Assembly (NCBI GenBank): GCA_963989385.1
Contig: OZ022509.1
Coordinates: forward strand, 53,584,271 to 53,648,270
DNA length: 64,000 nt
Reading direction: 5' to 3'
Source: Ctena decussata
Taxonomy: Eukaryota > Mollusca > Bivalvia > Lucinida > Lucinidae
Position numbers and translations under genes: made by a program. Positions 12,491 to 24,858 of this stretch are shown in pieces (position 1 is the stretch's first letter; each line of letters begins with the position of its first letter). A model generated the notes under the pieces. The model worked only from the letters and a program-made list of their open reading frames with translations. It was not told the origin of the DNA and did not search any database.

Positions 12491-12624
12491 ACTGAGCCGC
12501 GGCAGGCGAAAAGGATTTTAAGGGTAAAAGCGAACACCAGAACAATAGACCAGCCTGACTTTACCTGAGTCTGGTCTGAGACCTGGAAAAGCAGCAAGAT
12601 CGAAATAAGCTGTTTACTACTTCA

Positions 12625-12840
12625 TACTAACCCTTCAAGCGCCAAAAAGCAGACGACAACATTTACGTCTGCAAAAATTGCAAAATATGTTTCATCCAAG
12701 CTATATCATATTGAAAAATCAAAAACTAGAGGGCAAACAGTGTAGATCTAGATGAGGTGGCTCATTATGAGCCAACTCATCAGGATCTGCACTGTTTGCA
12801 AGTTCTGCCATTTTTCATCACTGGGCTTTAAGTGCTAATG
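12625..12840. mobile_element. MITE family B, copy 2
   Basis: Starts with CGCCAAAAAGCAGACGACAAC and has ACTAGAGGGCAAACAGTGTAG before the dyad centre GGCTCATTATGAGCC. It ends near TGGGCTTTAAGTGCTAA. It lies in opposite orientation to copy 1, only about 150 bp away. Confidence 0.7.
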
Positions 12841-13609
12841 GTGTTCTGTAACTGTTGTGACAATTTGTTTGGTATTTTTTTCTATAAATAGATGTAGTTA
12901 ATGACAATTTTCTAAATGGAACAACTTCAAAGACTATCCTCATTCAAACCCATTTTGTCTCATCTTGGCACGTGACAAAACATGTTTTTTAAAACATTTT
13001 CTATTTATTGTTCAGAGCAGCCTGCGCTGCGCAGGCTGTCGAGAGCTATCCACAGTTTGCAATTACAATCTATGGCATGTAGTTACTGTCTGTGTGCGCA
13101 GAGACCTGCGCAGATCTACAACACATAGCTCTGCGCTCGTATTCGGGCCCCGTATTCGCATGTCTCATTAAACGAGGCTTGTCGCGAGGCAGCTTACAAA
13201 AGATTCACTTTGTTTTATGTGGGGGTGGCACTATTGATTGTCGTTCTAGATATAGGCCTGCAAAACTGTGGTCTATCTACGATAAAAATGTTGTTTGAAG
13301 CATTTGCAGGCTGCGAAGACTGAAATCAACCTGCACTTCCGGGAGACTTTAGTAAACAAGTACACTTTATATGAAGATTTTAGCCTTTTCATTATTTCTG
13401 TCTTCTCAGTATGGGTCTAGCCTTAAAGGAAACAATCTGCTCCACTATGAGCAAATTCTTTTCGTTTAATGTCGATGTCATTTTGAGTGACAAGGTTATT
13501 CAGGGAAGCAAACAAGAACTCTTGACAGTTGTTTCCCTTTGTAAAAATGGCGACGGGAAAAAACTGAAAGTGAACCTATATGCTCTTGTATAGGCTCCTC
13601 TGAAAACGG

Positions 13610-13872
13610 TGAAGCCTGGCCCGAAGGTTATAAAAAAAAATTCCATGCTCAACTCAGCTGAGCCTGAAATTTTACCTGCTAATAAATAGCAAATTACTTA
13701 TAAGTACAGTTGTTTTCTTGCTCAGTTTAGCTGAGTGTGAAATTTTCTCTGCATATGAATATGAAAATGCCAACATTGGTTGGCATTTTCATATTCATAA
13801 GCAGAAAAAAATTCATACTCAGCTGAGTTGAGCATGAAAAAATGGCTTTATAACCTTGGGGCCTGATCAGAC
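13610..13872. mobile_element. MITE family C (AAGGTTATAAA ends), copy 1
   Basis: Ends CCGAAGGTTATAAA and TTTATAACCTTGGGG mirror each other. Inside are several CTCAACTCAGCTGAG motifs and a perfect centre, CAACATTGGTTG, flanked by GCATTTTCATATTCAT arms. The copy at 23695-23935 has the same architecture. There is no coding sequence. Confidence 0.8.
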
Positions 13873-14274
13873 AGCGTAAGTGCACACTATATATAAGTCT
13901 TCCAATTTTGTGTACACCCTTAGCTAGGGAACAATGTTGCAAATATTTGGCCCTTTCTGGACCGATCTGTCGTATTTTTCGCGGGAAAGCTGAAGAAGTT
14001 TGATTCGGATTTACTTGTCATAGGCCGCCATTTCGATCCATCACAGGATAATAACCCTAAGTTCATGCGCGAAATACGAGTGGGGTTTTCGGTAAACGTT
14101 TACCTCTCCAGAGGTTGCTTTGGGACCGTTTCCGTGATCCGCCCCGTATAAATGTAATGACAAAGATCAAACCAATTAGAAAGGCGTTTACACCTGTTGT
14201 TTCCAAGATTGCAAATGCTTACATTAACCTACTTGCTGACTTAAGCATCGTACCTGTGCAAATTCAGTAGGTGC

Positions 14275-14475
14275 ATTCAACTCTCGATATTTCAAAGTCT
14301 AATTTCACCCCAAACTACTGATATCTTAAAGTAAATTTTCTGGTCCCAGCAAATTTACTTTGCAATACCAGTAGTTTGAGATAACAGGGATCGAAAGGTA
14401 AAGAAAAGAGATAATCTGTCCAAACTATTCTTTTATGTAAAGGGTATTTCGAGATAACATCGTTTGAATTAACGA
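14275..14475. mobile_element. Fold-back family F, copy 1
   Basis: Centre AAAGTAAATTTTCTGGTCC faces its near-complement, within arms that carry AACTACTGATATCT and AGTAGTTTGAGATA. A second copy is at 20105-20330. It lies just upstream of the first calmodulin-like exon found here. Confidence 0.6.
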
Positions 14476-14509
14476 GCCTAAACTCTCTATATATTTTATT
14501 TCTTTTCAG

Positions 14510-14696
14510 ACGTCAAAGTGCAAAAAGTTAATCCGTTTGAGTCCCAGCTCATCAAAGAAAAGACATTCCAAACATAAGGATCCTGAGACATTCAACTGCG
14601 AGGGTGAGCCGGAACACAGTGGCAGAACCGGAACCAGTATGGCCAAAAAGTCCGACCAAAGAGTCATGAACGGTCCTTCAGATAAAGATATCCAGG
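14510..14696 (+). CDS. Calmodulin-like EF-hand protein, first recognised exon
   Basis: The exon is preceded by the acceptor TTCTTTTCAG and ends before the donor GTGTGT in phase 1. The frame beginning at 14510 is open throughout but has no Met until 14639 (MAKKSDQRV). From there the gene would encode 160 residues, close to the usual 149 of calmodulin. The acceptor upstream means either that the start is in an unseen 5' exon, adding a basic, Ser-rich leader, or that the upstream part is 5' UTR. The last residues (NGPSDKDIQ) align with the calmodulin N-helix lead-in before EFKQAF in the next exon. The leader-less start is my preferred reading but is not proven. Confidence 0.75.
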
Positions 14697-14799
14697 GTGT
14701 GTATAATTTCTTCATCATACCTATAGACTCTAATTCTTCTACTAATTTATCATATTGTTAGACAATCGCGTAAAAATTTAAGGCTCACTGATATTGAAA

Positions 14800-15170
14800 A
14801 AAAAACACTTGCATCTGACATCAAACCCCATCTGTTAATCAAGGTAGTTATTCATGCAACTGTCCTTTAACGCCATCTGTTACTCGCCGGCTGATACTTT
14901 CTGCATCTGACTTCTAACCCCATCTGTTAATCGCAGTAGTTTTTGCGCTTCTCACCTCTCACCACATATGTCAGTCACGCTAATACTATTTTGCATCTGA
15001 CCCCATCTGTTAATCACGGAAATTATTTTCTCATTTGGTCTCTAACCTAATCTGTTAATCATGACACTTACTTCTGCATTTGACCTCTAATCAGGTATGT
15101 TAATAACGAAAATGTTTTTCGCATCTAACCTCTAGCCCATCTGTTAATCATGATAAGTCACCTTTTCTCA
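14800..15170. repeat. Degenerate tandem repeat, unit about 60 bp, six to seven copies
   Basis: Each unit carries GCATCTGACNTCTAACCCC followed by ATCTGTTAATCA and then an AT-rich spacer. Copies are diverged and vary in length, so this is an old intronic array. Confidence 0.7.
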
Positions 15171-16274
15171 AGACATGTCTTATAATGTAAGAACATGGCT
15201 ATGTCACATATTTTTGAGGAGACGCGAAAAACGTACGATTCTTGCAACATTTTTAGATATATCGAAAAATATACCATATAATCGTACTGAGTGTGTAGAG
15301 CCATAACAGGAAATGTCATAAACTTTTAATGAGAGGTACGGAAAACATCCTAGAATTTCAAAAATTTGTGACACGTGTTAATGCGAGAACGTGGTCCGTA
15401 GCCACATTCTAGAAGTTACAAGATTAGATGTGTTCTGTTGGCTTTGCGGGCATGCCTATGTGTTCCTGTTTCCTGTAATTGGTTTGGAAAAAATGAATTG
15501 CGATAAATTGCTATCATGAGAAACAAATAATAAAAAAATATATTAACAGTTGAAACGATTTTTTCCTGCCAATCCTGTATTGAATTTAAATTCTGAAATT
15601 GTGAAACAATAGCTTGTCAAGGCAATTGCTTTTTAATGAAGTTTTGAAAACACACCCAAAGCTGTTCAAGGTTGAGTTATATGGTCAAGTCAGGTAAAGT
15701 CGGACAGCAGGTAAATTCGGACAGTGACATCGTTTCCTTTATACGTCAGTTGTTTGGAATTAAAATTAAAATAACTGGGCAAAGACTCTATATTTGATAT
15801 TTAACTATTCTAGAGAGGTCTTGCGGTAGGTATCTTCATCTAAGTGTAGAATTAGACTCGGTTTTGAGATAGACAGATTTTGGGTGTGAACAAGTATCAG
15901 CTTTGATCAAAATTACTAGAACAGATCAGACCCATCCGAGGTGCAATTTTGGATGTAGATATGGAGGGTGAGGGAAAGGTGGGGAGGTAGTGGTGGTTTG
16001 AGAATGCCGGATTGTTTTTTTTTTTTTTTTTTTAGTAATTCAACAATGGACTTGTCACACTAACACTATGAACAGTACTGCTAAATTACACTACATATTA
16101 ACACATAATGCTAGTGTTACTATACTGAAATGTCATACTTTTGAGGTTAATTATTAGATGTAGGCTGAACAACGTAGGTAACATTGCCCCTCCAGATGCC
16201 TTTCGCCGCGCTAAAAGTGCCCTTTTTTCCTCAGCACCCTGCCCCTTTTTCAGTCTGGGGGAAACACTGAAAGA

Positions 16275-16505
16275 GTGAAAACCCTGATGAGACGGCTCAT
16301 CATGAGCCGTCTCATCTGGATTTTCACTGTTTGCAATGGTATGTCCGAATTTATCCGCTGACTCTACCCTGACACTTAAATCGCCAGAAGTGAAAAAAAA
16401 AAAAAAAAAAAAAAAACTGAATTCTCAATATGATGTATTTTTGACGAATAAATTTTGAAGTTTTGCAGACGTCATTTTTTCGTCTGCTTTTAAGCGCATT
16501 TAGGG
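16275..16505. mobile_element. MITE family B, copy 3 (intronic)
   Basis: Dyad centre GACGGCTCATCATGAGCCGTC with GTGAAAACC/GGATTTTCAC flanks. Its outer TTTTGCAGACGTCATTTTTTC and GTCTGCTTTTAAGCGC match the ends of the other copies. It ends only about 45 bp before an acceptor of the calmodulin-like gene. Confidence 0.7.
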
Positions 16506-16548
16506 TAAAAATTTTATACACTGATACGGTTTTCCTGTTCTGTTGCAG

Positions 16549-16692
16549 AGTTTAAGCAAGCGTTTGACATGTTTGATAAAAATCATGATGGAAAGATCTC
16601 AAGTGAGGAGCTTGGCTGTGTGATACGAACGTTAGGTCATAACCATTCTTCAAAAGAGATAGAAGAAATGATAAAAAATGTAGACACAAATG
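16549..16692 (+). CDS. Calmodulin-like protein, exon with EF-hand 1
   Basis: Acceptor TGTTGCAG, donor GTGAGT, phase 1 on both sides. It encodes E20 to N67 of the predicted 160-residue protein. EF-hand loop 1 (residues 29-40, DKNHDGKISSEE) has all liganding positions: D1, N3, D5 and E12. The flanking helices read EFKQAFDMF and LGCVIRTLG, as in calmodulin. The exon stops inside the second loop (DTN), so loop 2 is split by an intron. Confidence 0.93.
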
Positions 16693-17082
16693 GTGAGTAA
16701 AATTTTCAATACAGTACGGACTTCACTCAATCTAACCATTTGAATGACTGGAAACTGATTATGATTGCAGAGAGTGGTAATGCCACTTTGATTGGAACGG
16801 AATGCAGACTGACTGAGAGTGATTTGACAGGCCAAAATTGCAAGTCAAAGCTTCTGACTAGAATATGTGTTACTGATAATTCTGAAATGATTTTTGCTAA
16901 AATTTATGTTAATTGTTTCAATTTTTTCAGTTGATTTTTCTTAATTTTCAATTAAATAAGTAAAAGAACTAAATAAAAAAAAAAAAAAAAAACAATAATA
17001 GCTCTAATAATTATAATGATACGGCAAATCAGTCTGTCTTAAATAAAAATTCTAAATTAAGGATACCATACGCATTTCTTCA

Positions 17083-17290
17083 GTTATAAGACAGGAGTTA
17101 ATCTTTCCAAAATATGTGTCAGCTTTATGTAATTCAGCTGTAAAATGAATTTTTCTCTCCCAAAACAATTCCAAAGATCAAGATCCGTCCACTGTTCCAA
17201 AACAGTCCCAAAAATCTAGATCTGTCTCATAAGACAGATCCAGATCTTTGGGATTGCTTTGGAAAGGAACACCCATGCCTTATAACCGAA
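17083..17290. mobile_element. MITE family E (CAGTTATAAGAC end), intronic copy
   Basis: Starts CAGTTATAAGACAGG and ends TGCCTTATAACCG. The centre carries AAAATCTAGATCTGTCTCAT facing AGACAGATCCAGATCTTTGG. A more regular copy is at 19138-19325. It lies in the intron just before the third exon of the calmodulin-like gene. Confidence 0.75.
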
Positions 17291-17390
17291 TAAATGGGTA
17301 GTGTTAACTGGTTACAATGTCCAAAATTAAGAGGAATCAGACTATCAGCCAAAACGCCTCTTACCTCTACTACTGATACTTCTCTTTCAG

Positions 17391-17645
17391 AAAACGGGTT
17401 TGTAGAATATGATGAATTCTTAACAATGATGCGCCGAGCATCGAAAGAACAATGCTCAGAGAACAACGACGACGCAAGAAAACGGGAAGCTTTCGCCGTA
17501 TTCGATATGGATGGGAATGGATATATAGATAAACATGAACTTAAATATGTGATGCGACGGTTAGGTGAAAATTTATCAGACGAAGATCTTAAAGCTATGT
17601 TCTCAGAAGCAGATATAAATGGTGATGGACTAATAGATTATGATG
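17391..17645 (+). CDS. Calmodulin-like protein, exon with EF-hands 2 (end), 3 and most of 4
   Basis: Acceptor TCTCTTTCAG, donor GTAAGT, phase 1 on both sides. It completes loop 2 (residues 65-76, [12 protein letters not shown]) and encodes loop 3 (106-117, [12 protein letters not shown]) and loop 4 (142-153, [12 protein letters not shown], with the last Glu spliced from the final exon). All three keep Asp at position 1, Gly at 6 and Glu at 12, so four Ca2+ sites are predicted. The central linker ([16 protein letters not shown]) differs from true calmodulin, so I call it calmodulin-like rather than calmodulin. A troponin C-type protein is an alternative. The acting partner cannot be told from sequence. 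Confidence 0.93.
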
Positions 17646-18579
17646 GTAAGTGTTTTCTAGCATAATCCTTCTGTACCTTGGAATGCAAACAGATCGTTTA
17701 CTCGCCAGTCAAGCTACTATTCAATGCCAGTCCGTTTTAAAACATTCGGCTGCCAGTTCAATAACTTGATAAGGATAGAAGGTATAACCGATTGGGCTCT
17801 ACTTTTTTTCTGAAAGTCCTAACTGGATCTTGATAACAAATGCTTTGTATAACATTTGCAGTAAAGTTTTGAGTTAATTTCAACAAGTTTCTTTATATGT
17901 CAGTAACTCTAGTGGAATCTTTAGATATTACAGTAGGCTTACTTGTAGGTAGAAAAAGATGTAGCTCCTGCTGTGACCATAGTTTAAGGTCTCAGACTTA
18001 GAAACTGATAGTCTGTTAATTTTGTTTAATTTTTATGGTGTTTATAGTCTTTTGCTTATTGCATATTCCTTTGAATAAAACCTTTTGAAATGCGATTGCG
18101 TCTCTATTATTGAGTTTGGTTTAGATATAGATTGGCCATTTGTCTGTCTTGTCTGTTTGTTAACAGTTGCAATGACGTTTTATGTTGAGTTTGTTTTCAT
18201 TACCGGAGTATAAGTGAACCCTTCTTCACTCGCTCTTTATTATTTATTTCAAACTTTGATGGAGCCCCGGTAGCTCAGTAGGTTAAACACTGGCCTACCG
18301 ATCTAGCGGTCCCGGGTTCAAGTCCCGCTGGAGGCGGGTTTCTTTCCTACCGTAAACGGAGTTCCATTGCATACAGCGTTTTATTATCGCCCTTCCATCG
18401 TCCTGATATGACTGAAATACTTTAAAAAGACGTGAAATCGTAAGTCATCCATCCATCAAACTTTACTTGTCAACTTCTATCAAATGATCAGGTAAAGTGC
18501 TAGACTATGTCAGTTTCCCCAACAATTCGTTTTCAGTCAGTGTTCCTAACAATCTTTTTCTTCTTTTCTTCAATTTCAG
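17646..18579 (+). other. Last intron of the calmodulin-like gene
   Basis: GT-AG intron of 934 bp. It contains a same-strand tRNA-derived SINE at 18261-18460, and no other repeat was recognised. Confidence 0.8.
18261..18460 (+). mobile_element. tRNA-derived SINE, family 1, copy 2
   Basis: Best-preserved copy of the family. Head GGAGCCCCGGTAGCTCAGTA (A-box), then GGTTCAAGTCC (B-box), then a body with TACCGTAAACGGAGTTCCAT and CATCGTCCTGATATGACTG, then GACGTGAAATCG and a short ATCC tail. It is inserted in an intron. Confidence 0.8.
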
Positions 18580-18605
18580 AATTTTCAAGACTCAATATGG
18601 CGTGA
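18580..18605 (+). CDS. Calmodulin-like protein, last coding exon
   Basis: Acceptor TTTCAATTTCAG, followed by codons for (E)FSRLNMA and a TGA stop at 18603-18605. It completes the E at loop 4 position 12 and the short final helix. Calmodulin ends in a longer FVQMM-type helix, so the C-terminus is shortened and diverged. A candidate AATAAA lies near 18669-18674. Confidence 0.88.
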
Positions 18606-19137
18606 ATATTCTTGTGTGTCTATCACATGACAGCTAAATTATGACAGACTTTTGCACCAAATTTCTAAAATAAACAAAACCCTTGCTCACCTGTTCATCA
18701 CGTGAACCATTTACCGCCGACGTCATATCCGGGTTTTACCATGTGAGTGTTAGACGACGTTTGATTGGTCGCGTGTAACCAATGCAGGGAAAGACAGGAA
18801 GCTATAAAACTGTGATAAATGCAGATAGAGGAGGAAAAGCAGGCGACAGTTCAGTGAGGATGTATTTAATCTACGTTTCGTTTTACGAATAACCATCTGA
18901 AGGCAAATGAATATTACGCATGTGCTCTGATCATGCGCAGTTAAGATATGCCTTGGGATATGTTTTCGCATAATGTCACGGATACAGAAGTATTATGCTG
19001 TTATCTGTTACCTCAGTACATATGGTACGTCACGTTTATAACAAGGAGGACGTTTATTACAGTGGCCAGTGTGTATATTACAATATATTTAATACTCAAG
19101 AGAACAGGGGTATAGTGCACACATGTATCGTATGTAA

Positions 19138-19325
19138 TCAGTTATAAGACGGGAGTTTACCTATTAAAAATAACCGCAAATATGTAAATCAGTCTTGTGT
19201 GTAATTTAGATATTAGATGTGTGATTCTCTTTCAAAACAATCCAAAAGATCTAGATCCGTCTTAGAAGACGGATCTAGATCTTTGATATGGTTTTGGAAG
19301 GAGAAACCCCGTCTTATAACTGAAT
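19138..19325. mobile_element. MITE family E, copy 2
   Basis: Bounded by CAGTTATAAGACGGGAGTTT and CCCGTCTTATAACTG. The centre AGATCTAGATCCGTCTTAG faces its perfect complement. Same family as 17083-17290. Confidence 0.85.
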
Positions 19326-20104
19326 AAATACGGTAAAAGTTAGTGCCAAGATATAAATGAAATGTAAATTGTTGAAGGGCTACAACATATCATTGATGTA
19401 GGATGTCGTATCGTTTGTTTTAAGTCCTACGTGGACTGTTCAGCAACCTACAAATGGTATGTCAATACATTGTATTTTGATACTTAACAATACTGAATTT
19501 AATATTAATTCTCATTTCGTTTTCGGAAATATTGCTATTCACGATATCATTTGGTTTCATGCAATAACACCATCATTTATGATTTCGTTATTGTCGGATG
19601 GGAAATTGATGAAATTTAAATGCAATAGGAATATCATTTGTTTTGATGTTTATTGATGTAGTGTACGTGACAGCTTTATCACATTTCTCATTGAGAGAAT
19701 AGAATTTACGCCTTTCATTCAACCATCTGAGTTCATTCCAAACACAAATGTATGCAATATTTATACTAGGGTGCATAGATTCATAAAGGGCAGGGGTGAA
19801 AATCCAAGGTTTTTTCTGTCATTTTTTCAGGGAGGCACGTTTTCTGACTTCCTGTTTGCTTTACTGAGCGACAAAACCCTTCTAAAATGGGGTCTTCTCT
19901 AAAAGGAAAGAATTTGCTCTCAGTGGAGTAAATGTTTTCCTGTAAGACATTACCTCGCCTGAGAAAGGTGGCAAAATGAAAATGACAGAGTTGCTTCCCC
20001 TGAAAGTGTACCCCTGTCCCGTAAGCCTATTGATAAATTTGCAATGCCCAATACTGTAAACTAATAAATTTTCACAAATGCTTATGGCAGAAAACATGGC
20101 GATG

Positions 20105-20330
20105 TATCCAATACAGTCAACTCTCATTATCTCAAACACTGATATCTCCAGTACCTCCCTATATCAAAGAATATTTTATGGACACATTTTCTATTTTTCT
20201 TTACTCTTTAAGGCCTGTTTTCTCAAACTACAGGTATCTCAAAGTAAATTTTCTGGGACCAGAAAATTTACTTTTAAATACCTGTAGTTGGAGTTGAACC
20301 TTGACTTTGAGAAATCGATATTTAACTGTA
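20105..20330. mobile_element. Fold-back family F, copy 2
   Basis: Centre AAGTAAATTTTCTGGGACC facing AGAAAATTTACTTT, with ACTACAGGTATCTC and ACCTGTAGTTGGAG arms. Matches 14275-14475. Confidence 0.65.
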
Positions 20331-22214
20331 CATAACAGACTTTGATGAAATATTTACAGAGTTTAAATTTTGCAGTGTTATAATAGTTCTTTGATTTGAT
20401 TGATCTCATATACGACGAAAATATTTTCTTCCCGGAGATTGGTGAAGTTTCATGAAATTTGAAGTTTCACAAAAAATGGTACTTTGCAAATAACTCCTAA
20501 TTTACAGTCTGTCGCAATACTGGATTACTATTAGTTTGCCAGCTTTTATGATATACCGCCTTTGGACACCGTTTTAATGTGACTGTATTAAAATATATAT
20601 GACTTTATGCCCTGACACAAATGGCTGCACTACGATCCCGCTTCTGTTTACTGTGTTAATAAAATACATCAAATAAGTGTACGCTCAGGCGAGTGCATTG
20701 TGGCCATTTGGCCATTTTTATTTATTGTTGTTTTTGTTTTACCCAAATCTTTCATAGTTTAAACCCCATTATACTTGTTTGCAAAATTGTTTGTAAATGT
20801 TCATGCTTCGGTAACTGTAAACTATGTCTTGTATATTATACATGCATTTGTATGTGTGATTTTTTGTGTAAACCATGACATTTTTATAATGAACAGCAAA
20901 ACCGTGTGTAAATGTGCGAGAGGACGGGTGCAAAGAGTGTTGGAAGTGTGGCTGTAGTAGGCCCTGAAGTATTGATTTCACCAGTATTTAACGTACAACA
21001 GTTCTCTCGAAATGCTATATTATTTCGCTTCTTGTATCAGTTTTTTCCCCAGTGGAGACTTATTCAACGTTTTCAGCTAAATGTTTTGCCCGTGTGTTTT
21101 TTGTTTTTTTTATAGATTCATGGCAAAAGTAGTACGGATAAGGAGTTTTGACCCGGAAATGGCTCCCTAGAAAACTACTTACTTAGTTGAATAATTTAAT
21201 TTTGAAGTACCATAAAAAATGGCATATAAGCTCCGTGAGAATGTTCTCTATTCAAGCTTATTCCACATTCCAAATGTTGCAACATAATCCAGAAAACATA
21301 CGACGTCGCATCAACGTAAATACGAAGCCTCATTTTGACGCTGTGTGCCTTTTGGAAAATTGCATTTTACAATCTATCTTTACGTCGCCTTGCTATAGGA
21401 TTAGAGACGGTAACTTTGCAATACTTCTGGTTTCGTTGTATTTCTTGAAGTTTAACTTATTTTAACTGAACTATAGATATCTCAAAGTGAAAATGTCGGT
21501 GCCTTGGACTTTTAGTTACTGAGGATCTACAGTATTTATATAGTTTATTAAACCTGAAAAACATGTGTTGTCGTGTTTCATAATAACCCATTTGGCGAGG
21601 CGGCTTTTATGGGAAGCCACGACATATGGCTTTACAGTGAATATTAGAATTATCATAAAATGTCATCTTTAAACTCCTGCTACACATACAGGTACCTTAA
21701 ATTTTATCATGAAAGTTCTGTATTGTCAATTCTGTGCATCATTATCCCAGCAGGAGGCACATAGCGTTGAAATGACGTCGTATTGACGTCCATGCGACGT
21801 AATGACGTCGCATCAATGTAAGTTCGACGTCATGTCTCCACAGGGATTAGTCTTGTTTGGATTGCATCAACTTCTCATGATATGAGAAAGTTATGCAAAA
21901 GTATTGCCAAAATACCTGTATATGGGTTTATATACTACATATTATTGCGCAAAATGGCTTATAATCGAAGGGCTATCAGCTGTCATGTTTAAGTTTTGGA
22001 AACCGTGCAGTCAAAGTCCTCCTTTTTCATCATTTCCAAATGTATCTCTATCTCTGAGATACTATAGCTAGCACGAGTCAGTCTGGACGTTTCTTGCGAC
22101 GCAAAACATGAAATACAAAGTCAGATTTGCTTAATATCAAGGGATATAAAAAATCGTTAGTATTTCGGTAACAATGTTTACATATTCATGTAAGATTCTG
22201 AGAATAAAATATAA

Positions 22215-22465
22215 GGGCCCATTCGTTCAAAACTAAGGTCGTCATTAGTTAACGCAACGTTTTAAAAAATTCAAATGTATTGTACGCAAAGGCACTAGGC
22301 TACCATTTTTTGCCGAAAATACACGAGGAGCTTTTGCAGTGCAAAAGCTCTTCTGTTTTTTTTTTCAGCAAACATTTTACCACGGTCTACTTTGTGAGTA
22401 CTGTAAGACTCAACAAGTCCTCGAATAACGACATTTTTAACGATGCTTTGAACAACGTAGCCCTT
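22215..22465. mobile_element. MITE with GGGCCC...GTTCAAAAC terminus, copy
   Basis: Left end GGGCCCATTCGTTCAAAACT, right end GATGCTTTGAACAACGTAGC. An internal GAGCTTTTGCAGTGCAAAAG hairpin is present. Same family as 1-50, 26470-26660 and 39542-39868. Confidence 0.65.
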
Positions 22466-23694
22466 GCATGCAGGAGAACTTAGACATCGTTTTTTTTTTA
22501 ATTGAAAAAAAGGGGGAGAAACAGGCAATGTCTCGAACTTTCTGCTACTGCATAGCCTGTTGATAATAAGCCATTTCCTCAAATCTTATGATGTGCTTTT
22601 GCATTTACCATTCAAAGTAATTGCAGCAGAGACACTGTTTCTGATGTTAATTAGTGCATTTTGTAAGCATTATTTGTAGATTCTTTACAATATATAAATA
22701 CGTAAATTATTAATATGTTCCTTTTTGCCAAAAGAGTTTATTAGTCACAATTTTAATTTCCTGAGTGGAATGAAAAGCTAACAGAAATGATATTTAGCGA
22801 ATGTTTGGGTGAGGTGAATCCGTACTGTACATAAGCATGTGCTTGTTTACACTTCCATGGTTATTTTTTCGCCCCATTTCATAGAGAAAATGATTTTCAC
22901 CCTCTGGGAGTAAAATCTGTAAGAGAAAACCCCATTTTGGCAGGGCTTTGTAGGCTAGGGATGCAAACAGGGAATCACAAAAAATATTTTCATTTGTAAA
23001 ACAAAATCTGTACCCATGCACCTAAGGCATTGGTGTTGCTAAAATTGTCACAGCCGTCTGTCTTTTTGATTTTGCTTTCAGCTCTTAATCAATAATACCG
23101 ATCTTGATGGGCGATCAGGTTTTTGCGCCGCTCAACAATATCGGTACAGTAGGTCACCATGGCAAGGTGCTGTTAAAAGCCGTAGTATATGGATAGAGAG
23201 GCCAGAGGTAAATACTATAGACCTAAACGAGTCTGGAAATAGTGCGCAGTAGAATAAAAGTTGACATAATTTGATTTTGATATACAATAGATTCGGATGT
23301 TGTCTTTAAGTTTTTAAGCCATAATATGGCTCCAAGCCAGGGGATTGCGTCTGAATATTTTTCCTGTAACCAGTAGAGAGAGGGTAATAGATAATATCCA
23401 AAAAGAGGGGGAATTCAGTTTAATTACACCGTTACACCCACTGCAAAATGTTAACCTTCCGTTTCCTATTTTAATTTCCCACGTGCTGTAAGGCACGTGC
23501 CTGACTCAGCTTTGCAATCAATAGTACAGATAGACAAAACCAATAATTATTCGATAAGCGTTCAAATGTATGTTACATGTATTATGTGTTTGTTTGTTTT
23601 TTCTTTCTTTTTCTCCAGATACATTATTTTTGCATTTTACTAATGAATTGTTCGTTTTATATTATGTGACACACTGCACTAGTAAAGATACCTG

Positions 23695-23935
23695 ACCCCA
23701 AGGTTATAAAACTTTTTTCATGCTCAACTCAGCTGAGCATGAAATTTTCTCCGCTGACAAATATGAAAATGTGAATTAATATTTGCATTTTCATATTTAT
23801 CAGCAGTAAAAAGTTCATACTCAGCTAAACTGAGCAAGAAAACAACTGTACTTATCAGTAATTTGCTATTAGAAGGTAACATTTCTTGTTCAGCTGAGTT
23901 GAGCATGGAAAAAGTTTTATAACCTTGGGGCCTGA
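23695..23935. mobile_element. MITE family C, copy 2
   Basis: Bounded by CCCAAGGTTATAAAACTTTT and AAAAGTTTTATAACCTTGGG. It contains four CTCAGCTGAG-type motifs and a central AAATATGAAAATG/CATTTTCATATTT pair. Same architecture as 13610-13872. Confidence 0.85.
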
Positions 23936-24858
23936 TAGCAACTGTGAAAAGCGAAGACTTAAGACCAACCTGTGCATTGGCGAAATCTGTTCATGGTCTT
24001 ATCTTTCCGCATAGACATTGCGTGGATCCTATGGAATAGATAGAGCGAACAGCGAAGACTCAGCTCAATCTGCACAAGTGTGCAGATTGATCTGATTCTT
24101 CGCTGTTCGCTCAAATAATAAGGTATCTTTCCTGATGACCTGGTCCTTTGATGTTTCTGTCAGGTGATTATTAGGTCTTGTTACTTATTAGAAACAATGA
24201 ATGCTTTCCTTCAGTATGGACAGACTCGCTGTTTCGCGGAGCCTCCTGGGGACCATCTTGGTTTAAACATATTTATTTTTTCAGTTTTTCACAACATGTA
24301 TATACAATACAACATGGTTTTAGGATTAGAACGAAAGCACATTGCTTATTTAGCTAAGGCTACTAAGTCCGTTTTGTTCGTTACGTACAAAGTGGACTTA
24401 GTACCACTGGCTTGCGAAGTTGCCCAGGGACTATAGATATTACGATAATTGAAAAAATTACTTTTCTTTTGTACAAAAAGATGCAAATTTTTGTCTGTAA
24501 AAAACAAAATACGCTCAGACACACTCAAACCTACCTAAAAGTGGCGTTCTCTTATTTTTGAAGGCACTGAAAGCCTGTCATATTAAAATTGAACTGAGGC
24601 TATAATCTAAAACAGAATGACAAACTGGGGTGAAGCAACGTTGTCTAAGTATCTTGACGATGCGTCGAAGGCTTGATGGGACATTTTTTCAACGCCCTGC
24701 ATCTACTTGGTTGGCGATGTAATATAAGAAAGAAAGTTCCTTCTGCCTAACTTCTGTAGCCGAACACACTTCACTCTGCCGAACTTTTGTCGCCAGTTTT
24801 GTGCGCTAAAAGTCATGGAAAACTTGGCTTGGCAATGTCAACAAGATTTCTTTATTGC

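Larger units (their letters stand above)
14697..16548 (+). other. Intron 1 of the calmodulin-like gene
   Basis: GT-AG intron of about 1.85 kb. It holds a degenerate tandem repeat at 14800-15170, a poly-T run near 16015-16033, a family B MITE at 16275-16505, and an A-run near 16390. No coding sequence was recognised inside. Confidence 0.75.
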
